Of a DNA stretch of 11,039 nucleotides, positions 6,092 to 11,039 are shown one piece after another. The notes under the pieces are model-generated. The model saw only the letters and a list, made by a program, of their open reading frames with translations. It had not been told where the DNA came from and did no database searches. A program made the position numbers and the translations under genes. Source of the DNA: an uncultured Treponema sp. (GTDB taxonomy: Bacteria; Spirochaetota; Spirochaetia; Treponematales; Treponemataceae); NCBI GenBank assembly GCA_937893155.1, contig CALBGU010000290.1, positions 1 through 11,039 on the forward strand, given 5' to 3'. The stretch's first letter is position 1. The number at the start of each line of letters is the position of its first letter.

Positions 6092-6109
6092 CGCGTCGAT
6101 TTCGTCTTT
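5989..6109 (-). repeat. 121-bp repeat, copy B (start of orphan cassette)
   Basis: Hand alignment to 8660-8780 gives about 10 mismatches in 121 bases with no gaps, and the roughly 48 bases nearest the 6109 end are identical. Homology stops abruptly at 6110 and 8781. It encodes the linker KDEIDAMFDEDTRLAY through GKYK that joins the MuF domain to its C-terminal toxin domain. Confidence 0.9.
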
Positions 6110-6150
6110 CTAAGAGAAAAGAAACCGACGCTTGCAAAAACTTTACTTAA

Positions 6151-6435
6151 TTACCAAGCACACCCGATTTTTACGTTATATAACGGATTTGCTGCAGGGA
6201 AAAATCTATCCAGTTCTTCTTGTGTTGACGCATATGAACCAATAAAATCCATTGTTTCAAACTTTGCTTGATTCTTTTTCAAGCGAAGCAATGCTGAAAA
6301 CAACACAGGAGACTCTTCTCTAATTTTAACTCCTGATACATCGTCCTCGTCAAAAAACGCATTGAAAGCGTCCCATTCCTCAGATGATAAGTTCTCTGGT
6401 TGTAATGCCATTGCAAATACCTTCCCGTATGTCAT
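6151..6435 (-). CDS. Unknown 94-residue acidic protein after antirepressor
   Basis: The ATG overlaps the antirepressor TGA (ATGA) and has a strong GGAGG site inside the end of that gene, so translation is coupled. The product begins MTYGKVFAMALQPENLSSEEW and contains acidic stretches (NAFFDEDDVSG, STQEELDRFF) and LFSALLRLKKNQAKFETMDF, with predicted helices and no membrane segment or cysteine pairs. I do not recognise it. It sits 41 bases before the truncated linker repeat, between antirepressor and orphan toxin. It may be a regulator paired with the antirepressor or a left-over immunity gene; neither is shown by sequence. Confidence 0.6.
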   Translation of the reverse strand: MTYGKVFAMALQPENLSSEEWDAFNAFFDEDDVSGVKIREESPVLFSALLRLKKNQAKFETMDFIGSYASTQEELDRFFPAANPLYNVKIGCAW

Positions 6436-7262
6436 TCCTCGCCTCCGTTAAAAAGCACATTTTCCTGTTCGCCCTTGAGCGCAAGGAATTTCTCCCGTTC
6501 CAGTTTCAACTGCGCTCTAAAAAACGCAATCCCGTCAAGCGTAACAAGTAGCTGATTTCCTTTGTGTCCGCATCGAGAAACAAATGGCACAAGCTTAAAA
6601 TACTTCTGCATTTGTGCATACGAGCGATACTCAATGCCGCCATTTTTCAGTACTTTTTTGTAAATGTACTTGCTCACCAAAAGCCAATCAATAAATGCTG
6701 CTTGCCCGATTCCAAGCGTTTCAGCTGTATCGCGGAAATTGCGGCAATAATCCCGCCCTGCAAGTTTGTCGTATTCTTCCGCTTTTGGCTTGATAACAGC
6801 AATCTCTTTTTTCTGAATCTCAATCTCTTTTGCTTGATTTGCTGCAAGCGCAAGAGCCTCATAGTAAGTCTGCGGAACACGATACCCACCCGTTCGTCTG
6901 ATTGACGGCAAAACCTCGCTTGTTATCCAATGCTTGAACTTCTTTGCGTTTTCCAGTTTCGAGCCGAGCACCAACGCATACACACCGCTTTCGTTAATCA
7001 CGGTTGTATCCTGCTTTCTCCCCATTGTGTCGATGATAGGATAACGTGTCCTATCATCTTCATCAACGTGCATAATGGCAGATTTTCGCGTATCCGAATA
7101 TCCCAACGCTTTCGCCACATCTTTACCCACGAACCACGGCTCATTATTGATAAGAACCGTCCTCACATTCCCAAAATCAGCACTGTTAAACGTAATAACG
7201 TTGTACTGATTTTTCGCTAAACCTGTTTCGGCATTTGCCGATGCTGTAATTGAGGTTTGCAT
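6432..7262 (-). CDS. Phage antirepressor (Bro-N plus ANT/KilA-C)
   Basis: A 276-residue protein. Residues about 22-125 form a Bro-N domain (VRTVLINNEPWFVGKDVAKALGY, HVDEDD, TTVINESGVYALVLGSKLENAKKFKHWITSEVLPSIRRTGGY). A helical linker follows, then residues about 165-255 give the ANT/KilA-C domain (YDKLAGRD, FRDTAETLGIGQAAFIDWLL, LVTLDGIAFF). Antirepressors of this type bind DNA or the repressor and promote lytic growth. I place the start at ATG 7262-7260, with AGGAGA 7 bases upstream; an in-frame TTG two codons earlier lacks that spacing. A promoter, palindromic operator and leader hairpin lie upstream. The C-terminus couples to the 94-residue gene. It is transcribed divergently from the HTH gene. 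Confidence 0.92.
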   Translation of the reverse strand: MQTSITASANAETGLAKNQYNVITFNSADFGNVRTVLINNEPWFVGKDVAKALGYSDTRKSAIMHVDEDDRTRYPIIDTMGRKQDTTVINESGVYALVLGSKLENAKKFKHWITSEVLPSIRRTGGYRVPQTYYEALALAANQAKEIEIQKKEIAVIKPKAEEYDKLAGRDYCRNFRDTAETLGIGQAAFIDWLLVSKYIYKKVLKNGGIEYRSYAQMQKYFKLVPFVSRCGHKGNQLLVTLDGIAFFRAQLKLEREKFLALKGEQENVLFNGGEE

Positions 7263-7276
7263 ACGCAATTCTCCTT

Positions 7277-7318
7277 GCGGCTAATAGTGTCGGTCTCCAA
7301 ACTTTCTCTGTTAGCCGC
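7277..7318 (-). promoter_or_regulatory. Leader hairpin next to antirepressor ribosome site
   Basis: GCGGCTAA (7318-7311 on the minus strand) and TTAGCCGC (7284-7277) form a perfect 8-bp inverted repeat around 26 bases. The second arm abuts AAGGAG, the ribosome site. There is no T run, so it is not a terminator as drawn; a translational or RNA-stability role is possible. Confidence 0.5.
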
Positions 7319-7329
7319 TTTTATTTATA

Positions 7330-7349
7330 AAATTGCTATATAGCAATTT
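7330..7349. promoter_or_regulatory. 20-bp perfect palindromic operator
   Basis: The half AAATTGCTAT and its exact reverse complement ATAGCAATTT meet without a spacer. The site lies between the divergent HTH and antirepressor genes, just downstream of the inferred antirepressor transcription start. A half-site ATAGCAAT recurs at 7455-7462, beside the HTH gene start, as expected if one repressor controls both directions. Confidence 0.7.
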
Positions 7350-7359
7350 ATATTTAGTA

Positions 7360-7387
7360 TTATTATTCTATTTAGAAATTTAGTCAA
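7360..7387 (-). promoter_or_regulatory. Putative antirepressor promoter
   Basis: On the minus strand TTGACT (7387-7382) and TAATAA (7365-7360) are 16 bases apart, with transcription expected to start near 7353, immediately before the palindrome. Repressor bound there would block this promoter. Confidence 0.55.
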
Positions 7388-7427
7388 TATTTTTTTGATA
7401 AAATAATTTCTTTTTGGCTATTTTTCA

Positions 7428-7456
7428 TTGCATTTATTCTAAAAATATATGATAAT
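7428..7456 (+). promoter_or_regulatory. Putative promoter of HTH repressor-like gene
   Basis: TTGCAT (7428-7433) and GATAAT (7451-7456) are 17 bases apart. The start would fall near 7463, only a few bases before the ATG at 7467, giving a leaderless or nearly leaderless message. An alternative pair, TTGATA (7395-7400) and TATTTT (7419-7424), would give a longer leader. The operator half-site overlaps this -10 and start region, suggesting autoregulation. Confidence 0.45.
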
Positions 7457-7466
7457 AGCAATAACT

Positions 7467-7751
7467 ATGAAAGACGATATTTCTGCTTTTTATGATAGAT
7501 TAAAAACTCTTTGTAAAGAAAAAGGTGTTAATCAAATAGAACTTTGCAATTCTTGCGGAATAAATCTGCAATCACACCGAGGGCGCATATCAAAAAAAGT
7601 TGCACCAGATATTTTCGACGCTGTAAAAATAGCGCAATTTTTGAATACATCGGTAGAATATTTGATTACGGGAAGAGAAAACAACCCACTCGCAAATGAA
7701 AATAAAGAATTAAAAAACAAAATTGATAAAGCAATAAATATTTTGCAATAA
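7467..7751 (+). CDS. HTH (Xre/cI-like) phage repressor candidate
   Basis: The only convincing plus-strand gene in the window. From ATG 7467 it encodes 94 residues: an Xre-type helix-turn-helix over about residues 1-65 (FYDRLKTLCKEKGVNQIELCNSCGINLQSHRGRIS, then PDIFDAVKIAQFLNTSVEYLITG) and a short Asn/Lys-rich helix at the end. It lacks a cI-type cleavage domain, so induction would depend on the antirepressor rather than self-cleavage. An in-frame ATG at 7449 exists, but the putative -10 box overlaps it and neither start has a ribosome site, so I prefer 7467. It ends inside a bidirectional terminator and faces the immunity gene. Confidence 0.85.
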   Translation: MKDDISAFYDRLKTLCKEKGVNQIELCNSCGINLQSHRGRISKKVAPDIFDAVKIAQFLNTSVEYLITGRENNPLANENKELKNKIDKAINILQ

Positions 7752-7786
7752 AAAAGAGTGCTAATTTATGCACTCTTTTTTATTGC
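7745..7786. terminator. Bidirectional intrinsic terminator
   Basis: Seventeen bases (7745-7761) are the perfect reverse complement of 7770-7786, with an 8-base loop. The GAGTGC/GCACTC core is flanked by six A on one side and six T on the other, so it works in both directions. It separates the convergent HTH and immunity genes and ends the minor head-toxin-immunity transcript before the antirepressor region. Confidence 0.92.
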
Positions 7787-7788
7787 TT

Positions 7789-8016
7789 CTACTCATCATC
7801 AGGCAGAGAGCGTAAGACCGCTTTTATATCTGGAAGTTCTAAAGGAATAACCTGATTTTGAGATTCTGTCATCAATAAAGGATAACCAATAATTCTAGGC
7901 TTCTTATTTAGGAAAATACCTGCGTATATATCTTTTCCTTCAAAAGTCGTTAGAAACTTTGCCGAATCACGCCCGTGAGCCTTTGAAAAATCGATATAAT
8001 CATTCAATCCTATCAT
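7789..8016 (-). CDS. 75-residue candidate immunity protein for MuF papain-like toxin
   Basis: The ATG overlaps the toxin stop by 4 bases (ATGA), the closest possible coupling. The product begins MIGLNDYIDFSKAHG and contains ESQNQVIPLELPDIKAVL and an acidic C-terminus (PDDE), with a mixed alpha/beta pattern (KFLTTFEGKDIYAGIF, KPRIIGYPLL). I do not recognise a named family. Position directly after a C-terminal toxin domain, small size and acidity fit an immunity protein that would protect the lysogen from the toxin made during or after induction. It ends in TAG just before the bidirectional terminator. The immunity role is inferred. Confidence 0.65.
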   Translation of the reverse strand: MIGLNDYIDFSKAHGRDSAKFLTTFEGKDIYAGIFLNKKPRIIGYPLLMTESQNQVIPLELPDIKAVLRSLPDDE

Positions 8017-9779
8017 TTCTGTGCCTCCAGTACAGATTCTACAACACTTTTATTTAGAAAGCAATCAGAGATATTGATAAGTTTAATAGAATTTCGCCTT
8101 ATTAAATACAATTCCTCCTCTAAAGATTTATTCTGAAAAGATTCGTTAGATTGAGGGTCATACATAATAACACTCTTATTTTCCTTAAAAATAAGGCGAA
8201 TATGACCGTCCATAAATTCTCGCCAGTAAAACTCTATCGTATAATACTTGCCTTCTTCAAGATTATTGTCAAACCAAGCAAGCAAACGAGGCATATAGTT
8301 TTCTTTTGGTTTTATATATTTTGGAAAAGCAAGCGTTTCCTTATCAATCCAAGCAAGTGAAGTATTTTCTGAAAGTGCCGTCATAATTTCATTTGCTTCG
8401 TCAAATGGTTTTGCTCTAACATTAAAACCATCTAATCGAGCCTTAAAGCCGACAACGCACGATTGACAATTTTCAGCAGTCGGTGTTCTTAATTTGAAAT
8501 TCGGATTTACTTTTCCGCTATCCGCTTCTTTGAAAGTCATAGTTTTTGCTTTTTTGATACCGCAAATCTCATTTTCGACTTTCTCTATTTTTATATCCAC
8601 ATTTCTCTCCAAAATATTAGACCGCTTTTCATTATCGGTATTTTTCCCGTATATCTTACCTTTATACTTTCCCTCTTTCCACTCCCGATACGTCATACTT
8701 GCGCTCACTTCATACCGCTTGTGGTTTTCGTTGTATGCAAGGCGCGTGTCCTCGTCAAACATCGCGTCGATTTCGTCTTTTTCAAAATGCGGAATCGTTG
8801 TACATCGACAATTCGGGTGCATAACAGGATAATTCACGCCCTCTTGCTTGTACTTCAAATCGTGAACGCTGCCGTCCAATGCGCCGCACACCGCGCAAGT
8901 GCGCTCCGACAAATCGCAGACATACTCGTATTTCTCTATTCCGTGCGCTTTGTATGCACTGCTTGTTGCCACGTTCATTGTGTGGATTGTTTCGGTTCGT
9001 GCTACTCTCTCGCAGTTTTTGTAATTTTGCTCATATTTTTTCGCCATTGCTTCGGCTATCTTTTTTGGGTTATGTCCCTGCGCAATTCCCGACAGCAATT
9101 CCGTTTCAATCGACGTTAAAAGCCGCCCTTTGTCTTTCCAAATGCGACTTGAATAATTATCTTCAAGCCATTTTTCTTTCACGACCTTTTCAAGCACATC
9201 GTTATTCGGCGCAGAATACCCCTCGGTAAATCCACGCTCATAGTCGATATTGTAAGACGCTTCGGCGTGGGATTCTTCATACACTTCTTTGAGCTTTTCA
9301 GTCATAGCCGCTTCTTGCTCGGCGGCAAGTTTCACCATTTCGTGCTTTAATCGCGCCTTTATCTCTTCAAGCCTTGACATATACGCTCGTGCCGACAATC
9401 TGCGTAACTCATCGCGATATTCTCGGCTCATATCCGCTCCGATTTTCGCAGGGTCTGCAAACTCGTAATATCGCTTTATCTCTTCAATCGCGCTCTTTAG
9501 CTGTTTTGGGACAAGCCTCTTGTTTACCTCTGCAAGCGTCAAACCGTTTTCTGTTGCATACCGCCCATAAAACGCCTCAATCTCTTTTTGCAAATCAGCA
9601 AGCGATTTTTCATAGACTTTCCGCATATCACGCAAAAACTCATTGGCTTTTTTCTCGCCCTCTTTCACCGCCCTAAAATTGCGGTCAATCCAATATTGCG
9701 TATTCTTGTTTCTTACCGTGCGGGCGTTGAAGTTGTTAAACGTCGCTTCGTCTAAAGGCTTAAAGTTTATTCCAGTCAT
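8013..9779 (-). CDS. MuF/SPP1-gp7 minor head protein fused to papain-like toxin domain
   Basis: This 588-residue protein has three parts. Residues 1-220 are helical and charged. Residues about 225-332 are the phage Mu F / SPP1 gp7 head domain (LLSGIAQGHNPKKIAEAMAKK, VARTETIHTMN, CDLSERTCAVCGALDG, YPVMHPNCRCTTIPHF). A linker at 334-375 precedes a C-terminal domain with ENCQSCVVGFKARLDGF (Cys438), MDGHIRLIF (His526) and MYDPQS (Asp541). That Cys, His, Asp-Pro-Gln order is typical of Tox-PL papain-fold toxins, which include protein glutaminases and deamidases. MuF head proteins are packaged in virions, so the domain may be delivered with DNA. The toxin part is more AT-rich than the head part. 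Target unknown. Domain calls are by motif. Confidence 0.85.
   Translation of the reverse strand: MTGINFKPLDEATFNNFNARTVRNKNTQYWIDRNFRAVKEGEKKANEFLRDMRKVYEKSLADLQKEIEAFYGRYATENGLTLAEVNKRLVPKQLKSAIEEIKRYYEFADPAKIGADMSREYRDELRRLSARAYMSRLEEIKARLKHEMVKLAAEQEAAMTEKLKEVYEESHAEASYNIDYERGFTEGYSAPNNDVLEKVVKEKWLEDNYSSRIWKDKGRLLTSIETELLSGIAQGHNPKKIAEAMAKKYEQNYKNCERVARTETIHTMNVATSSAYKAHGIEKYEYVCDLSERTCAVCGALDGSVHDLKYKQEGVNYPVMHPNCRCTTIPHFEKDEIDAMFDEDTRLAYNENHKRYEVSASMTYREWKEGKYKGKIYGKNTDNEKRSNILERNVDIKIEKVENEICGIKKAKTMTFKEADSGKVNPNFKLRTPTAENCQSCVVGFKARLDGFNVRAKPFDEANEIMTALSENTSLAWIDKETLAFPKYIKPKENYMPRLLAWFDNNLEEGKYYTIEFYWREFMDGHIRLIFKENKSVIMYDPQSNESFQNKSLEEELYLIRRNSIKLINISDCFLNKSVVESVLEAQK
8660..8780 (-). 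repeat. 121-bp repeat, copy A (linker inside MuF-toxin gene)
   Basis: This segment encodes the linker KDEIDAMFDEDTRLAY through GKYK at about residues 334-374. It is repeated at 5989-6109 in the same orientation with about 10 mismatches, and sequence on either side is unrelated. It would be the natural crossover site for exchanging toxin domains. Confidence 0.9.
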
Positions 9780-9797
9780 TTTCTTTAACCGCCTTAA

Positions 9798-9887
9798 TCA
9801 ATATAAAATAAATATGGTACAAACAAGCCTAAACAGATAATATACGCCTATGCAGATACTCATAAAAGCAAGCGCAAAATCTAACAC
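9798..9887 (-). CDS. Possible 29-residue single-pass membrane peptide
   Basis: A GTG start at 9887 leads to VLDFALAFMSICIGVYYLFR, then hydrophobic residues to a TGA: one membrane segment with a single arginine. GGGAG lies about 10 bases upstream. The GTG overlaps by one base the TAG that would end a frame-restored RusA (TAGTG), the kind of junction seen between coupled phage genes. An in-frame ATG at 9863 is an alternative. It fills the gap between rusA and the minor head gene. No family is recognised. Confidence 0.4.
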   Translation of the reverse strand: MLDFALAFMSICIGVYYLFRLVCTIFILY

Positions 9888-10287
9888 TATTCTTTCTCTC
9901 CCATTACTTCTAACGTAATCACACAGTGCGCATTGTCTTTGTCGAAAATGTCAAAATGTGCTTTTCGGGAATCACACTCCAGCAATCGTCAACCAACACA
10001 CCAGCGTCAACAAGCGTATCAAGGATAGACGAAAGCTGATTATCGCTATCCCTCCTCTTATAATCCCCGTGATAAAATACAGCCGTCAATTTTGCCTGTT
10101 TGTCATTTCCAATAGATAAGATTTTACCTGTCATTTGTTGTTTACAAATCTGCCCTATAGCGTCATTGTGCCATTTAACGTATCTCTTGCTAGGAAAACT
10201 CCGCCCGCTTCTTGTGTTAATCCTGCTATTCTTCTTGCTTGGCGTTTCTCCTTGCAAAATAATCGTACATTCTCTTTTTTCACTCAT
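9887..10287 (-). pseudogene. RusA-like Holliday junction resolvase, apparent 3' frameshift
   Basis: The open frame from ATG 10287 to TGA 9919 encodes 122 residues of a RusA-type endonuclease, a dimeric enzyme that cuts Holliday junctions. It has GETPSKKNSR at the N-terminus and the acidic active site RRDSDNQ (Asp80, Asp82) with DAGVLVDDCW (Asp100/101). After IPEK the frame turns implausible (HILTFSTKTMRTV). One base over, from the same AAAA run (9962-9965), it reads KAHFDIFDKDNAHCVITLEV, a typical RusA beta-strand ending that stops at TAG 9887. One missing A explains this. The catalytic residues precede the lesion, so partial activity cannot be excluded. The start overlaps the holin-like stop (ATGA). 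Confidence 0.8.
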
Positions 10288-10496
10288 ACTTCTTCCAAAT
10301 CGTCGAACGTTTCTAAAAGCACAGCTTCTTTGTCAAGAAAAAGGCTGCACACCTCAACCGCCGCCGTGTTCACAATACCAATCGCCGCAATAATCGCTGG
10401 CGTGTTCGTGGGCTATACATACGACACAATTGCCGTTGCAATAGCCGACACGCCGCCCAAAATCCCCACAATCAAATTATACATCTTCTTACTCAT
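10284..10496 (-). pseudogene. Holin-like small membrane protein with in-frame TAG
   Basis: An ATG with GGAGG upstream, overlapping the MazG-like stop by 8 bases, starts MSKKMYNLIVGILGGVSAIA and continues TAIVSYV to a TAG at 10415-10413. The same frame then stays open for 42 codons (PTNTPAIIAAIGIVNTAAVE, a second hydrophobic segment, then an acidic end) to a TGA that overlaps the rusA start. The two-membrane-segment layout and 70-codon length fit small phage holins. One base change (CAG to TAG) would explain the break. Either the gene is inactivated or only a 27-residue one-segment peptide is made. The holin role is tentative; no lysin is visible nearby. Confidence 0.6.
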
Positions 10497-10854
10497 TCTC
10501 TGCCTCCGCTCTTTTTCTGTTTTTCTCAAGGCATTTCTCTAATGCCACCTCAATATCAATATTCTCGTTCTTCGCCACAATCAGACAGCACATAATCACA
10601 TCTGCAATTTCTCTTGCAAAATCTGTAAATCGGTGTGCAATTTCGTCAATGCGGTTTATCTTTTTGACAGCACAATCATAATCCGAAAGGCGACCAACTT
10701 CGTCCCAGTCCTTATATGCTATCGTTGCTTCAACGACTTCCCCTGCACAATGTTTCAACATCGCTTCCGTATCGCACGGGTCTTCAATCTGCCCTTTCTG
10801 CGCTCTTTTCACAGCGATTTCATACGCTTTTTCTGCCAAATCGTTAATATCCAT
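10489..10854 (-). CDS. MazG-like nucleotide pyrophosphohydrolase
   Basis: A 121-residue all-helical protein. The metal-binding pattern of the MazG/dUTPase-zeta superfamily is visible: HCAGEVVEATIAY (Glu39, Glu42) in one helix and FAREIADVIMCCLIVAKNENIDI (Glu82, Asp85) in the next, ending in a basic helix (EKCLEKNRKR). Such enzymes hydrolyse nucleoside triphosphates to monophosphates and are common in phages, where they may clean the nucleotide pool or lower alarmone signals. GGGAG stands before the ATG. The stop overlaps the holin-like start. Family assignment is firm; the substrate is not predictable here. Confidence 0.85.
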   Translation of the reverse strand: MDINDLAEKAYEIAVKRAQKGQIEDPCDTEAMLKHCAGEVVEATIAYKDWDEVGRLSDYDCAVKKINRIDEIAHRFTDFAREIADVIMCCLIVAKNENIDIEVALEKCLEKNRKRAEAENE

Positions 10855-10866
10855 TATTTTTCTCCC

Positions 10867-10927
10867 GATAACCCTGCTGGGTGCGCATTGCTACTATCCT
10901 TGAGCTAGAGGCGTGCAGGGTCTTATC
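10867..10927. repeat. Imperfect inverted repeat upstream of mazG-like gene
   Basis: GATAACCCTGC (10867-10877) and GCAGGGTCTTATC (10915-10927) pair over 11 bp with a 2-base bulge around a 37-base loop. The loop on the minus strand contains TAGCTCAAGGATAGTAGC, which looks like a tRNA D arm, but no other tRNA parts are present. It fills the 75-base gap between the partial gene and the mazG-like gene. No T run follows, so it is not a simple terminator. Confidence 0.5.
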
Positions 10928-10929
10928 TT

Positions 10930-11039
10930 TTATAAAATCTTTGACGACGCATTAAACCGTAACGCGCCTAAAAGGTTTTCCCGTGTGCGCAATACGATTT
11001 TCGCGCCGTCTTGCGTAAAGCCGTTCTGCTCAAAAACAA
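10930..11039 (-). CDS. Partial CDS, C-terminus of unidentified protein
   Basis: The minus-strand frame entering at the window edge reads VFEQNGFTQDGAKIVLRTRE, then NLLGALRFNASSKIL and a TAA at 10932-10930. It has balanced composition and good codons, unlike the other two frames, one of which stops after 23 codons and one almost at once. It is the only sizeable open frame here and lies in line with the downstream genes. The 35 visible residues do not let me name it. Confidence 0.55.
   Translation of the reverse strand, partial: VFEQNGFTQDGAKIVLRTRENLLGALRFNASSKIL

Noticed and set aside
7449..7466. HTH gene start at ATG 7449
   Set aside because: The putative -10 box lies on this codon, there is no ribosome site, and the added residues (MIIAIT) are not part of the HTH fold; it is still possible if the upstream promoter is used.
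9957..9970. Programmed -1 frameshift in rusA
   Set aside because: The CGAAAAG site is not a good slippery heptamer (only the AAG to AAA slip pairs well), and no clear downstream pseudoknot was found; a one-base deletion or sequencing error is simpler.
10413..10415. TAG reassigned to glutamine (phage alternative code) to explain the holin-like ORF
   Set aside because: Capsid, the 77-residue gene, the head-closure-like gene, the small basic gene and the 75-residue gene all end naturally in TAG, so TAG is a working stop here.
10867..10927. Integron attC site or second tRNA
   Set aside because: The ends do not match the RYYYAAC/GTTRRRY core sites, and anticodon and T arms are absent.
1..11039. 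CRISPR arrays, insertion sequences, integrase or transposase
   Set aside because: No regularly spaced repeats, terminal inverted repeats or recombinase motifs were seen on either strand.

Overview
The window is part of a tailed-phage genome or prophage, moderately AT-rich. Almost every gene is on the minus strand, so it is best read from right to left. Head and connector genes fix the identity: a MuF/SPP1-gp7 minor head protein, scaffold, Gp13-like HK97-fold major capsid protein, Gp6-like connector, head-closure-like protein and HK97 gp10-like neck protein. A repressor-like gene with a Bro-N/ANT antirepressor suggests a temperate phage. The host cannot be named from sequence alone; a low-GC bacterium (Firmicutes- or Spirochaete-like) is plausible but unproven.

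Right end (11039 to about 9780): the C-terminus of an unidentified gene, a MazG-like nucleotide pyrophosphohydrolase, a holin-like membrane gene interrupted by an in-frame TAG, a RusA resolvase whose 3' end appears frameshifted, and a 29-residue membrane ORF. Two lesions in adjacent genes suggest decay or local sequence error.

Middle (9779 to about 4500): this is the unusual part. The minor head protein carries a C-terminal papain-like (Tox-PL-like) domain and is followed by a 4-base-overlapping small gene, a MuF polymorphic toxin and candidate immunity pair. About 2 kb further on is a second, headless toxin ORF. It begins with the same 121-bp MuF linker sequence but then carries an HExxH metallopeptidase-like domain, followed by its own small candidate immunity gene. 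It looks like an orphan cassette that could be swapped onto the virion protein by recombination. Between the two lie a plus-strand HTH repressor-like gene, a 20-bp perfect palindromic operator and a minus-strand antirepressor, so the regulatory switch sits inside the head-gene cluster. Left of the orphan cassette is a self-contained Com-like zinc-ribbon gene with its own putative promoter and terminator (a moron), a short degraded glycine-rich stretch, and a tRNA-Cys(GCA) directly before the scaffold ribosome binding site.

Left end (4493 to 1): a compact head/connector operon: scaffold, capsid, a small Lys/Glu-rich protein, connector, a KSYIG-plus-DUF2829 protein (the Tad2 anti-Thoeris family), a small basic protein missed by length cutoffs, a head-closure protein with a long beta-rich extension, a neck protein, and the start of the next gene. 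Spacing is a few bases throughout, consistent with one late transcript. Several intact genes end in TAG, so TAG is an ordinary stop here.
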